A stretch of 64,000 nt of DNA from Tetrahymena thermophila SB210 (Eukaryota; Ciliophora; Oligohymenophorea; Hymenostomatida; Tetrahymenidae). A program made the translations under genes and the position numbers. Numbering within the stretch: position 1 is the stretch's first letter; each line of letters begins with the position of its first letter. Below, piece after piece: positions 37,001 to 50,017 of the stretch. The stretch spans positions 620,001-684,000 of the forward strand of contig NW_002476484.1 of NCBI RefSeq assembly GCF_000189635.1, written 5' to 3'. A model generated the notes under the pieces. That model searched no databases, was not told where the DNA came from, and was given only the letters and a program-made list of their open reading frames with translations.

Positions 37001-37315
37001 GTAAGGAACAAGCTAAACATGAACTAAAGACCAAATTGCTTTGAAATATTCGGATATGATTTCATCATAGACGAGCTCTTCAATGTGTGGATAATTGAAG
37101 TTAATACTAATCCCTGCATAGAAGAAAGCAGTCCAATTTTAAAGATATTACTACCCAGAATGTTAGATGATGCATTCAAATTAACAATAGACCAAATGCT
37201 TAAGATAGATCTTTCTTAAAGAGCTATTAAGTATCCTGTGCCTGGATATCTTGATGAAGATAATATGTGGAAAATGTTATGCACTCTTTAGTCTCGTTTT
37301 TCAAACTCAATTTGA
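34074..37315 (+). CDS. tubulin-tyrosine-ligase-like (TTLL) enzyme, ~993 aa
   Basis: Exon 1 is 34074-35293, exon 2 35554-37315 (TGA), joined in phase 2 by a 260-nt intron. The first ~350 residues are polar with coiled-coil stretches. The TTLL core starts near YYIGKGNNSEIVRRILETR, a motif like that of the TTLL3/8/10 group. The ATP-grasp parts follow in order: VWLLKPVNLNRGRGIEVF, FVIQKYIERPLLI with KFDIRVWVLV, then HLTNNAV. It closes with FEIFGYDFIIDELFNVWIIE and VNTNPC. These hold the Lys, Glu and Asn that bind ATP and Mg. A ~200-residue low-complexity insert splits the core between the first and second of these. Such enzymes add Glu or Gly chains to tubulin in cilia; which of these it does cannot be decided here. 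Confidence 0.92.
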
Positions 37316-38240
37316 TGAAATAAATTTAAAATAAATTCTTTAGAAAAACAAATAATTTACTTATAAAAATGTAGACTGATATCTCTTAATGTGGAAATAT
37401 AAAATTATAATGAAAATATATATTAAGCAAGAAAGTGAGTGAGTTTATATAAAACTCGAATACATACAAAATAAATGCAATATATTTTAAATAAAATCTT
37501 CAATAATAATTCCAAATGAGTTAAAATAATGAAAAAAAAATAGTATTAGGTTTATGAATATTATTTTATTTAAATAAAACTTATATTAGTTTATTATATT
37601 ATAAATTTGATTGAATTTTATGTTACTATTTTTGATTTATTACTATTTATTATTCAACTTTATCAATTATTTAAATTTCAACATATTCAAATATTTAATT
37701 TATTACTTATTTTTAAAATAAAATTCTAAAAATTTTTTTTTTAAGTATTAAATTCTACATTAAAATATATTAGAGTTTCAGATAATTGAGTCTCATTACC
37801 CTTCAGTTAAAATTTTAATTAATAATTTAAATTAAAATAAATTATATTAATTATAGAAATAAAATCTTTAATTTTTATTCAAGTATTTACAGTTAATTTT
37901 ATTTGTTTTTTATTATTATTTTTAAATAAAGAGCTAGGTTTCAAAAAATATTAATATTTATTAAAGATTTATTAATTTATTTGTTCATTTTTTCGTCAAA
38001 TTTCAACTATGCTTTCTTATTTTCATATTTAAATCACATAAAAATTTTTAGAAAAAATATTATGAATGAATGAATTATATAGTAGATTTCTCTTATAAAA
38101 ATATTTAAATTATAATTATCAGCAGTTTAGAATGAAAATAAATTAATAAATAAAAATATTATCTAGAACTGATTTTATTTAAACATATAAAAATGAACTT
38201 TTATTTTTAAGGATTTTTTTATTTATTTTTAAAAATTTTT
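37316..38240. other. convergent intergenic region
   Basis: The TTLL and CDF genes end toward each other here. The interval is A+T rich with no supported feature. Confidence 0.6.
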
Positions 38241-39470
38241 TCAATATTCTGTCTTGCTTTCTTCGATCTGTATGCAAATACTATAAAACTTTTTAGATAA
38301 TATAGTATGAATGGCTTAGTAGATCTCTTCTGAATTTGAGCTTTTTCTTATCTTAACAGTGACGTTGGCAACCAAGTAGCCAGCTGTCATACCCCAGAAA
38401 TGTTGCTAAGGCACTTCAACAACTCCATTTATCGAAGTTATTTCCTATATCATTTATTTCACATTAATTTCATCATCTATTGGGAGAGCTTGAAGGAGAA
38501 TTTTGAAGGTGATAACCAAAAGTTTTTTAGTGAAAATAATAGTAATTATCATAATTATTAAGGGAAGGAGTATAGCAGCTTCATGGAAATCTAAATTCAT
38601 TAAGTAATGGCATGCAAGAGTACTAAAATTAAAGAGGAAGTCTATGAAAAAATGAAGGAATATGCTATGCATGTTTTCATAATGGCTTGTAAAATGTAGT
38701 TTGGAAGAATGAGGGTGGGCATTAAGAGGTTTAGGATGGGATTCATCTGTGAAGTGATGACTATTTTAAGATAAATAGCGATAGAACTTCTCATATTTGA
38801 AGGAGTAATTTTTGTATGTTGATTCGTTAACTCCCGAATAAGCATATTTTTACGTGGAAGCTCCAATATCTTAGAATTCTTCTAAAGGAGCAAATAAAGC
38901 GTATTCACTGAAAGAATAAATGCCAACTAAATTGAAAATTATTTTGACATAAAATATGATTAGAGGACCAGATTCATCCTCGTGTTGACTTGCTTCTGTA
39001 TGAGCCTTCTCTCCGTCAGTTATATTTTAGGCAGCAGAGCTTGAGTGGTCTTCATCGTGAGTTAAATAGTGTAAACTACTGATAACTAAAAACAATGATG
39101 AGAGTATCAAAAAAATGCAATTGCTAAAAGCAGCAATAGTTTCGTATCTAGTGTATCCATAGGTATAATGCATGTTAGAATTTTTTTTAGCTTTCATAAG
39201 GGCATACATAGAAAAAATAAATGAAAATAAATGCAAGCAGTTATGGATGCCGTTTATTGTCATTTGAATGTTACTTTTTAATACTCCATTTAAAATAGAT
39301 ATAATAATAATAACAATTAAAGCAAATGTCAAATTTCCTAACTTTTTAGGTTCCTCAGACTCTCTGCTCCAACTTATATAATTAATCCATTTCTATAATC
39401 TTCCTATTTTCTATGGCCTTTCTTAAGTGATTCTATCAAAAACCGCTTAGTTTATATTAACAGAATGCAT
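38241..39470 (-). CDS. cation diffusion facilitator (zinc transporter), 409 aa
   Basis: A single-exon code-6 frame runs from ATG 39470-39468 to TGA 38243-38241. The 409 residues have about six hydrophobic segments, in pairs near residues 48-68, 75-90, 115-135, 170-190, 270-285 and 300-320. The metal-site positions of TM2 read HNCLH (HxxxH instead of the usual HxxxD). TM5 has HFFID (HxxxD). The family signature YGYTRYETIAAFSN between TM2 and TM3 is clear. The loop between TM4 and TM5 is His-rich (HHFTDESHPK, HPHSSK), and a ~90-residue cytosolic C-terminal domain follows. It likely exports Zn, or a related metal, from the cytosol into vesicles or out of the cell, as a dimer. It is closest in feel to the ZnT5/7-Msc2 branch. 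The gene has no introns, unlike most neighbours. Confidence 0.92.
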
Positions 39471-41615
39471 TTTATTTGAAGAAAAATTCAATATAAATCT
39501 TAATTTTTATCAAAAAACAAAAAAATAATGTATAGATATTAAATAGTTTTTAACTTTTGTATTAATAAATTAAATTACTCAAATTTTATTTTCTACTAAT
39601 TAAGTTTTTTTTCATGTAAAAATGAAAAAAAAAATTATAATTAAAAAAAATTAATTAATTATTATTAATAATCTATTATTGTTTTTTATTTTGAAATTTA
39701 GATAGATAGATTAATTTATTATTCGCTCATTTTAATTAATAAGTCATTTTTAATTAAAAATGATTAATTTTATGAAAAATTCACTCATCATTTACTTTAT
39801 TATAGTAAGATATATAGATAGATATATAAAATATGTTCATTTTGAGGTTCATGCAATTAAAAATTTATAATGATTAGTAGGATAGATAGATACAAGCTGT
39901 CCTCAATACTAATTAAAACTCTTCAATAAATTACATTATAACTTTTTAGCAATATAATTTTTTTTTGTCAACAATTATTGATCTATTTTATAGGAATTAC
40001 TTAAAGGATTTAGTTTCTTTTTTTGTAAGATAATGGCAAATGTCTGAATTTCTACTTAACATTTTTTTCCCACAAATCAAAATTCATTGAGTTTACTAAT
40101 TTTGTATTATTTTTTAAATTAGTAAGCAACCTATGTAAGCAAAGAATCAAATAAATATTTAATTTTCTATTAGCATTTAATCAATAAAATTAGATATTCA
40201 TTCTTAAAAAAATATTTAAGTCAAAAAAAATATTTTTGTAATATATTTTCTCGTCACTAAATAATAATTTGAATGAAAAAATTCACTAATAAATTTAGAA
40301 ATATTTAGATTTGACATATTAATAAATAAAATACACGAATGTAGACTTGATTTAAATAAAGTATTTATATATTGAAAAAGTTTTTGATTGATTTATATTT
40401 ATTATTTCCTAATTAAAGGTTTCGATAAAGAATAGATAATAAAAATATGAAACCACTTTTTATTTAAGTATTGAAAATAGATTATAATAATACTAATTCA
40501 ATTATAGAAGTCAAACAAATTCCAAAAGAAAATAGATAAAAAATAAAGTAGTACAAATAAACTGAGTTGAAACTGTTTTACAGAAAGTCCTTTGATTAAT
40601 ATCCTAATTTTATATATATTATTAAACAAAGTAATTGAACAATTTATTTTTAACTCTAATTAATTAAATATTTAATAGATGAACTAGATAGGATTCGAAA
40701 TTCATTGATAGAAAAGTATTTGATATAGGATGATTATTTCTTTCATTATTTTGATATTGCTTTGAATTTACATTTGATGTTTCTCATCAGTATAAAAAAT
40801 ATTCTGTTAGTAAAAAATTAGTTTATTTGTTCTGCTAATAAAAATTTATACGATCTAGATTGATTGATTTATTTATTCTCTTTAGGTATATTTCATTTTC
40901 CAACCATTAAAATAAAAATGGTACTTTGACAGTTGTAAAATTATTTCTTTTTATCATTTAAAATTCAAAAAAATTAATTTTTCACATAATAAAGTATTAT
41001 TCTTATTTTGCAAATTTACAAGTTATTTATTTTGATTAAAATTAGGTTTAAAAATAAGAAGATAATGAAAATTTTGTGTATGTATGTGTGATTTTGCTAA
41101 CTCTTATCGAAATTCAAACGCCTGAAGAAAAAAAAATTAGAAAATAATTCATCTATCTAAATTTCCTCTCTATCACTAATCTTACAGTGATCTAATTATT
41201 AAATTATATTTATATCCAAATACCAAGCTTGATTCGATACTTTGTAACGAGCTTGTATTAATGTTTAGGATTTTTTCATTTTTAAAGACTAACATAACAT
41301 AATAATATTCATTAGTTCTTATCCATCAATTTAAATATTCATAGATCTGGTTAATTTTATTTGAATTTTAATTATAATTAAGTGCAAGATTGATGATAAA
41401 AGATGAGTATTCTATCAAGATTTTGTAAGACCACTGAATGACTGATTGGCAAATTGAATGAAATTTAATTAATTTATATATAATAATAAATTAGATGAAA
41501 AAATCATGATAATAATATTAATTAATTAATTTATTAGATTGTATAGTTATTATAAAATACTCGACTTAAAAATAAACAATATAAATATTTCAACTTATTA
41601 TATTTTACTTCAAAA
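39471..41615. other. divergent intergenic region, 2.1 kb
   Basis: It lies between the CDF and Cys-cluster genes. It contains GATA simple repeats (near 39700 and 39810-39890) but no coding frame or RNA gene that I can support. Confidence 0.6.
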
Positions 41616-43414
41616 ATGAGGCAATATTAGCCAATTAATGAATAGTAATACGGATAATAATAGTAATAAACAGTTAAGGTTAATTCTGTTTAACCAATAA
41701 TTATGTAACCTGTAGTAGCTTAACCAGTTTAAACCGTAATCGTACAATAGCCTGTATAAACTGTTGTTGTTTAATAACCAACTTAAACTGTTGTTGTTTA
41801 ATAACCTCCATAGACTGTTGTTGTTTAAGATCCATACTATTAAAATGCACCACCTATGCAACAACCTTAGATGGTATATGCCTATCAGAACTAATAAGGC
41901 GCCATTCCTGTGTACAATGGCTAGGGCTAGCAATAAAATAACTAGGTTTATGTTTCCGAATATTAATAACAACAATAATATTAATAATAATAACAATATG
42001 GGGTTGGATATCCTAACTAATAATATCAATAACAATAAAATAATTATCCTTAACATTTCTAGAATTAAGCTAAATAGCCGGTAGTATACTAATAAAACAA
42101 CTACCAATAGAACTAATATAAAAACAGAACGTATGCAGGTCCTGTTGTTGTTTATGTAGGAGGAGCTCCTGGATGTAATTTTTGCTCCTACAAAAAGCAA
42201 GACAGTCTTTGCAAAAAAATGTGTGATTGCCTTTTTTACTTAATATTGTCTCCTTTTTATTTGATTACTTACTGTTTAAAGGGTATTTTTGGTTTATGTT
42301 CAGACACATTTTTCAAAGAAAGCTGCGAACCTTGCTGTACATCTTTAGGTAAACTTTATTTTATTATCTTAATAAAACTTACTTATTTAGTTTTATTGTT
42401 ACTTAAGTATTTTTTTAGGTAGAAAAGTAGCTATTACAGTTTTTATTTATTAATTAATTAAATAACTTAGAACCAATAAAAAAATAAAGAACTTGCTATT
42501 CAAATAATATTTACATTTTTTAAAATAATTAAATTATTTTTATTTCTTTATTTGTTTATTTATTAGGAAGTTTTTGCAGTAGCTGCTGTGGTAATATTGG
42601 TGGTTGGTGCAATTCTTTATCAAATGCTTGTGGACGTTTTTGTAATGGCTCCTCATTAGAATAATATGGAAACAAATCTATTGATTGTTGTGAAAGCTGC
42701 TTTTTAAGATGTGGTGATTTTTGCAGAGATTGCTGTGATTCTAACTTTATGAAAGGAGTAGGTGATGGATTAGAATCAGGTGTTTAGCATTCTTAAACTT
42801 TCTGTGGAAATTTATGCAGTCGTATTGGAGAATGTTGTATTAATACATGCACTACAGAAAATGTTGGAAAAGTTGGAGCCAATTTGAGTGCAGGAGGAGA
42901 AGTAGTAACAGGATTTTGTCATAAGTGCTGTATTGGATGTGGAGCTATCTTTACTTAGATGTGTACTTGTAGTAATGCTGAGAAGATAGGCGATTCTGTT
43001 TAATCTGGAGCTGAGTCTGTCTCAGGATGTTGTGTTTCTTGTTTCTCCTCTATCGGATCTATTTGCAAAGATTGCTGTAACATGAAAGTTGTTTCATAGA
43101 TAGGAGAAGGAGTTTAAGATGGAGCATAAAAAGCTGCTGGTTGCTGTTCTAAGTTTTGCACTTGCTGTTGTAGTACTGCTTTATTATCTAAAATAGGAGA
43201 TGAAGCCGAAAAATAGTTTGATGTAGTAATCGGCTGTTGTGGAGGTTGCTGCAATAAAATTGGTAGTATGTGCACTTGTCTGTGTTCTCAAAATGTAGTA
43301 GAAAAAGTTGGATAAGGTTCTGAAGTCATAGCTGAAAATATATAATCATGCTGTTGCTGTATTATTAAGACAGTTTAGTCAGCAGGTGGAGTAATTTATG
43401 ATGCAATTAGATGA
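41616..43414 (+). CDS. cysteine-cluster repeat protein, ~526 aa
   Basis: Exon 1 is 41616-42348 and exon 2 is 42567-43414 (TGA), joined by a 218-nt intron in phase 1. Residues 1-170 are Gln/Asn/Tyr-rich with three or four QQPxQTVVV repeats. A short Gly/Val stretch and a hydrophobic Cys-bearing segment follow (LCKKMCDCLFYLILSPFYLI). The C-terminal ~280 residues consist of about six 34-37-residue units. Each has a K-(V/I)-G helix-like part such as AEKIGDSVQSGAESVSG, then a cluster such as CCVSCFSSIGSICKDCC. I count about 57 Cys. There is no signal peptide, so disulfide secretion is unlikely. Dense palmitoylation on the cytosolic side of a membrane, or metal binding, are the two obvious options. 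I do not recognise a named family. Its high Gln/TAA content makes a long antisense frame that is an artefact. Confidence 0.85.
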
Positions 43415-44273
43415 GCTAATTAGAATATATTAGCTGAATGAGCACTTGCTAAATTTCTTTAAAAATTTTAAACATTAATATATTTCTTAGGATATAAACC
43501 TATTTCTCAAATTAATTTAGTTTATTTTTCATTAAAATAATATAATAAGAAAAAATATATAAAATAATATAGATCAATTGTAAGTATTTTATTACATTTT
43601 GCTATAACCATTTTCTTATTGCAAAATGATATGTATTATCAATATATGAAAATTTTTCTTTTATGAATTCGTTTTAACAATCAATAAATCAATAAAGTAA
43701 AATTATTAAAATATAGTTAGATTTTTGAAAAAAAACAACATAAAATAAAAAAATTAAGTATTTAAATAAATATTGGAGAATATTGAATCATATTTTCAAT
43801 GAGTGAGTAATTAATAATTATTTTAAGTGTAGATTTTTAGATTTATATTTGTAAATAGAATAACTTTCCTTTTAATTTAAAATTGAATATACTTTTAATA
43901 TTTATTGTATGATTTTTATAAAAATAACTTAAAAAGTACACAAAGACAGCTTATTAAATGGAATTTTTGAAGTTGTTTAGATTTTTCTTTCAATATCTTC
44001 TAATAAATTAAAACTTTATCTTTTAAAATAAATTTATTTTAAATAGTTTGTTTATCTTAAATTATAATTTTTTTTTATTATTTATTTTACAACTCAAAAA
44101 CAAGAAAAAAGGATAAATATTTATATATTATAATATCTAATATTATTTTTCAACTATTTATTAAGCAATTAATAATTATTTATTTATTTATTAATTAAAA
44201 TTTTCAAAATTTAATAATAATTTTTAATCAGCAAATACAATTTTAAAATATCATTAATTAATTAGTTCATAAT
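43415..44273. other. gene-free interval
   Basis: A+T-rich spacer between two plus-strand genes; nothing supported. Confidence 0.6.
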
Positions 44274-44873
44274 ATGAAGAATTTAAGAATAGTAATTGAT
44301 CCATTTTGCTTAAAGCAATTTGACCCTAATGTAAAGACTTCTACATATGTATGCTCTACTGTTGAGGAAATGCAAGAACATCTTAATAAAATTTATGATC
44401 CCTCTAAATTAGTTGATGGATATGCCCCTTTCTGCAAACATCTTTTCATTCCTAATTTTACTTAAACAAAGTTGTCAACATCAAAGATTACTCCAGAAAA
44501 TGAGCATTTATTAAAAACAATTTATGAAGCTAGAACTGAAAAGGAACTGCCTGTTCTTAGAAGATACTTCCCTGTAGGATCTGTACCTTAAGAAGTAGCT
44601 TCTCATCTTGATATTATTTTATATTCAAAAGAATAAATCTAGTTAGAAAATGCAGCTATGGGCAATGTAGATCCTAATAAAGATATCGATTACCACTGGG
44701 GAGTTGTCAGTGTTAAACCCTAAAATTTAGATTATGAAATTCCTATGGATCCTATCACCATGATGAGAAATGCTTTAGGAAAGGAAGAAGGTGGGTCAGG
44801 AGTACCTTTGGACAGAAAGAAATATTTAGAATCAGTTGAATTTTGGTCTAAAAACGCAATAATTAAATAATGA
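44274..44873 (+). CDS. DUF3228 family protein, 199 aa
   Basis: A single exon runs from ATG 44274 to TGA 44871-44873, 199 residues. The fold-spanning motifs are conserved and complete: DGYAPFCKHLFIPNF (residues ~48-62), VLRRYFPVG, SHLDIILYSKEQI, DYHWGVVSVKPQ, MDPITMMRNALGKEEGGSGV and YLESVEFWSKNA. From memory these match the DUF3228 family, which is found in bacteria and many protists and has no assigned function. There is no signal peptide or membrane segment, so it is probably cytosolic. The length fits the family. The gene is compact and intronless. Confidence 0.85.
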
Positions 44874-47800
44874 AAAATAAATTTATGTTTTAATCTAAAA
44901 ATAGATAGATATATATATATAGACTAGACGCTTTTTATATTTTAAATATTATTCTAAAAATTTGTGGATTTTTGTCAAAAATCTGTTTTGTGCATTAAAT
45001 AAAGAAAACTGAATTTTAATTTCTCAAAATATTCATTGAAATTAAAATAATTTATCACTCAAAAGATTGATTCACTAAATTAAGGAAGTTTCAGTAAAAT
45101 TAAGGTAGATGATTTCCATAATAAAATATAATAAAATCAGATATAAAATATTTATATGATTTAATAAATTAAATTTCTTTTAATAGATAGCAGTAAAACA
45201 TCAAAAATTATTTTTATTTTTAATATTTTTACTCATAAAAATAAATTTTTAGCTTGTTATTAATAATTTATTAACTTTATAATTTAATTATTTAAACTCT
45301 TTTAAATAAAAAACAAAAACAATTGAAATAAATTTTATTAATTTCATTAAATTCTTTTTAGAATATAGTTTTAATATATTTTTTATAAATCTTTACCTTA
45401 AAATGTAGATTTATTTTTGATTTTTTCAAAAGGTTAAAGAAAATTATTAGCCAAGATATAATAAATTTTTGACTTTATTTGAACTAAGTTAAATTTTTTA
45501 AATACTAAACTTTTTAATGGTAAAGATAAAATATATTTGATAATAAAAATAAGTACATAATTAAAAGAAAATTCAATTCAATTTGTTAAAAAATATATAA
45601 AAAAATTCATTTCACTAAGTATGAGTGTATGTATGCATGTCTTTATTTTTTCAAATATATAAATTAAGTTAATAAAGATATTAAATAAACAAATTTAAAT
45701 CTAATTTAATAAATATCTTGAGATATTTATTGATAATAATTATTTAGTTTAATTCTGTAATTTTCTTTTAAAAGTATTATAAAACTTTTTTTTTCGAAAA
45801 ATAACTTTTAAAATATATCAAATAATTGATATTTTCCATAACAATTTTTCTAAAGTAAAAAATAGTATTTATATATTTAAATTGAAAAGTTAAAAATATT
45901 CCTGTTTGTTTGGTTTTAATTTTATAAATCTTATTTTTATTTTTAAGAATTATTCGAAATATCTTTACAAAATTTTAAAAATATTGTTTCAATTTAATTT
46001 TGTTATTTTCGATAAAAAATCTTATTAAAATGTTTATTTAAATTAAATCTACGTTAAAATTACTATTAGAATATGTGATAGGTTCAATCATTTCAAAAAA
46101 AAAAATATTTTAGAAATGAAATTTATAAATTAAAAATTTTCTAGTTTTTGAATATTTTATTCATCAGGTAGTTTACTTATTTAGAAAGATTTCAAAACTA
46201 ATGACCAAACTTTTTTGTATTATAAAGGAAAAAGGATAAAATTATTTAAGGACAAGCTCTTGATGTTGTGAATTTCATAAGAAAGGTAGGGTTACACTTT
46301 TATTATCATTGATAAGAAAATCTTTTATATTAGGTATTATTTTTTGATTCATCTTAGTTTAATGAAGCAGTTGAAAAGATTTTATATTTTTAGAGAAATT
46401 TATAAAATTAGAAAAATGACTAAACTTAAAAAAGTACATGCTACTTTTGCACATATCTTGTTTCTTGCATAATCTAATCTTAATTCTACTGGACTTATTG
46501 GTCATTTAGCTAAATAAAAATACATATTTTAGGAGCTCAAAATTATAAATATCATTATTATAAAAGAAAATAAATATTTAATTTACTAAATTATGTCATT
46601 TTCTTTTAAAAGTTAAGTACATAAGCGTTCAAGTATTATAAAATAAGAAATTATTATTTGAATTTAACAACATTCCTCAAAAATTTGAATAGATTATTTT
46701 TCTTTTTAATTATATTTAATTCAATTAATCTAGAGGAGAACACATCGGTTAGGTCTTAAATCATGTAAGAATTTACTAACATATGACTTTAAGATATTAA
46801 AAAATTTAATTAGTCATTTAGGACTAACTAGTTTGAAAACAAGCAAGGCTTTTATAATAAAATTCTTTTATTATGAAATTTAATTTTATATTCTTTACTA
46901 ATAAGTTTTTATTAAAAATAGATGAACAGTTTGTTCTTTCTTTTTAGTGACCTCGCTTTTGGGATTTCTGTCTTTTTACTCTAAGATTGATAGAAATCGT
47001 TTGTAATCAATTTGTTTTATTCTTTCACATTTAACTATTTAGATATTAGTTATACCGAGATTTTCCAGCACTGACAGACTAAAATTTAATATTAAAAAAC
47101 AAGAAAATTTTTATGTCACCAGCTAATTGTTTTTTGTAATAAACCAACAGTATCTGAACAGAGGTGTTTTAAAAAATAATTTAGTTATCATGTTTGAAGA
47201 AGTAAATAAAATTTAAATGAAATGAAGATAATATACCACTTTGTTTCTTTTAAAAATTTCTTTTATAAAAGTCGAAACAAGTAGTAAAAAATCAGACATA
47301 AGTTTCTAACAGAATTTTTCTAATCTTAAAACTAAATGAGGGCATTTTAAATTTCTAATAAGAAAAAGCAATAAGTAAAAATTTGGTAAAATTAAGATCC
47401 ACTTTATATATCTTTATACACATTACAAATCTAATTTTTTACATCAAAATTTATTCTCTATAATTTTATATTTTCACATCTGTTTGTTTAATCATAAAAA
47501 TAAAGTAAAAATCCTCCAAAATTTGAATAAGTGCAACATAATCTGTTATAAAATATCTCAGATTAGATTAGAATACTTCATGATTTTATATAAAAAAGAA
47601 AGCAAGTATTTTGGAAATATTTAAGTTGAGGGTTTTAGCCTTTATTTTTTGTAGGTTATTTATTAGATTTTCTGTATGATTAAGTTATAAGATAATATTT
47701 TGATCAAGTATTAATTTATTGATTTTGTATTCGTTTTAAAAAAATATGTAAAAGAATTTTGCAATTCCTTTATTATAAATTTACATCTTTAATAATTGTA

Positions 47801-50017
47801 AAAGATTATTCTTTCTTAAAGGAAGGATTTGATTAACAAATATTAAATTTTGTAAATCAGAAACATATTTATATTTAGATTACAAAAAACTATATTTGAT
47901 ATATTAAATTATGGTATTATCATCCCCTGATGTGTGTCATCAGGTTGTTGACCAGAAAAAATATCTTTTTTTAAAGTTATGCTTTTTTTATGAAAAAATT
48001 TCACTTATTTTAGAAATTAGTCTTAAATTTATATTAGAAAGAATGTCATCCTTGTTTTTTTATTTTTACAACTCGTTTTAGATGAAATTTATCTACAAAA
48101 CTTTTTAAAAAGTATCTTATTTATTTATAAATCAAGTACTTATAAAGTAATTATAGAAGTATTTGAAATCCCTAAACCATCAATTAAAAAAAATTTTTAT
48201 CTATTTGTATGAATCTTGTCTAACTAACTTGGTTAAAAATTTGATTATTGTTTTAGAAAATTCAAAAAAATCCAAAATCATGTTTTAATGAAATATTTCA
48301 TAAATTGTCTTTTTGTAAAAGTAATTCTTCTTTAATCAGGGAGTAATAACAAAAAAATTAACTGTTAGTGATTTGCTACCTTTATTAAATTATTTGCTTA
48401 GATTTTTACAAAGTACAAGAACTGAAATAAAATTAATTTGTCCTAACGCCCAGCAAGATATTCAATTCAATTAATTAATTAGCTATTTATTTAGCTTGAG
48501 ATTGTAAAAGAAAGCTAAAAGTAATAGAAATTAATAGAAAATTGAATATATTTAAATCAAAAGGAAGGAGGACTTTATTCAGAAAATAACTTTGAATCAG
48601 CAGGAAGGTAAGATAGATGTAAAAAAGCTAAATGTAATTCTAAAACAGTCTAAGAGAGATAGATGTGAAAAATAAAAATTAAAAATTTCTGAAGGGCACT
48701 CAACTTATACTATGAAAACAAATAGAAAAGAAAAAAAGCAAGAGGTTGATATTTATAAAAGAATTTTCAAATTAACTAGATCTTCATATAAAAGATTCTA
48801 TTGTATATTTTGTTTAAAGCTATAAATTATAAGAAAAACATTGGAATATATATTTTATCAAAAAGGTAAGGTAAGGTCTTCTCATAATTAAAAATTAACA
48901 TACACAAGTTTTATTCTTACGTATTATGCATGAGCTGCTTTAGAAAAAGCTGATATTATTATTTCTTTTATATTATGACAGATTATTTTAAATTAGTTAT
49001 TTCCCAGTAAAAAAGACATGCATGTCTAACTTTGAGTTCTCCATGTTGCATATAATTTCAAGTCTCACTGAGAACCTTAAAAATTCCAAATACCAATTTA
49101 TAACTTCCAAACTTCTCACTCTTTGGTAGAATTATACTTGTTGCATTTTTCATTACAAAATACATGCATTAATATTAATTTAAAACTAAATTTCTAAATA
49201 TAAAGATACAATTTTGCTTTTTTATCTATAGATTCAAATTTATTCTTATAAAAATACCAAAGAACTTACTTTGCATTTTTATTTTTAAATCCCTATCTAA
49301 ACAATCAAAGTCAAATTTTACAAATTCGTTTTTCTGTTCTATAATCGCAACAATTCTGATTGAAATGATTGATAGAAAGATAGGTGCACAGCCGACATAG
49401 AAACTTGATCAAATTTATTCTTATCGATTTGTAAAAATATGATATAATACGAAAATAAATAAATAAATAAATAATTAGTATTCATTCATGGGGTAGAGTA
49501 TTCAATTTGATCAAAAATTAAAGAAAGCATATAAAAAAAGCAAGTTAACTAAAATTGAGAAAGAAATAAGTAGTAATTAAATTTTTTTCTTACCCATTAT
49601 AATAATTCAAATTAATACAAATTTATATGCTGATTTACAAAAGAAATAGAAGAAAACAAGAAGACTTTATTAGTATCCTTAAATATCTAATTAATTAATT
49701 AATAATAACTCATGTATTCTTTCTTTTGCATAAAAAATTGTTTGTCTGCTCCCTAATTAATCTAGCTATTCTTTTTTCTTTCTACACAATTAATTCACAA
49801 AAAAGAAAGGTTCAAATCAATATTTTAAAATAGTAATTTAATCAAAAAAAAAAAAAGTAAAAACCTGAATTAAAAACAAAAAAAAAGCAAAAGCTTTTTC
49901 CAGTTCTATTTTTAATTAAAACACACACACACAGTCTCTCTACATACCTACCTACTAATTTAATTAACAAGCAATTTTACGCTTAGAAACAAAACAAAAC
50001 TTAATATTATTTAATAA
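44874..50017. other. gene-poor interval, 5.1 kb
   Basis: This is the longest gap in the window. All frames are broken by frequent TGA codons. Three things stand out. A short frame begins at ATG 46415 with KVHATFAHILFLAQSNLNST, which looks more protein-like than its surroundings. A G+C-rich hairpin lies at 47926-47944 (CCTGATG/CATCAGG, 5-nt loop). The last few hundred bases, with slightly higher G+C, are probably the 5' flank of the next gene and include an AC repeat. Confidence 0.5.
49921..49933. repeat. AC dinucleotide repeat
   Basis: Six AC units about 85 nt before the start of the TFIIB-like gene, possibly in its 5' leader. Confidence 0.8.

Noticed and set aside
39027-39332. Short separate membrane proteins on the minus strand at 38454-39332
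   Set aside because: They are fragments of one CDF transporter seen through the standard code.
41610-42200. A 196-codon Leu/Asn-rich frame on the minus strand
   Set aside because: It is the antisense of the Gln-rich arm of the Cys-cluster protein; TAA/TAG Gln codons read backwards as Leu codons and create it.
44874-50017. A mobile or virus-derived element in the gene desert
   Set aside because: I found no terminal repeats, polymerase, integrase, transposase or capsid-like motifs in any frame.
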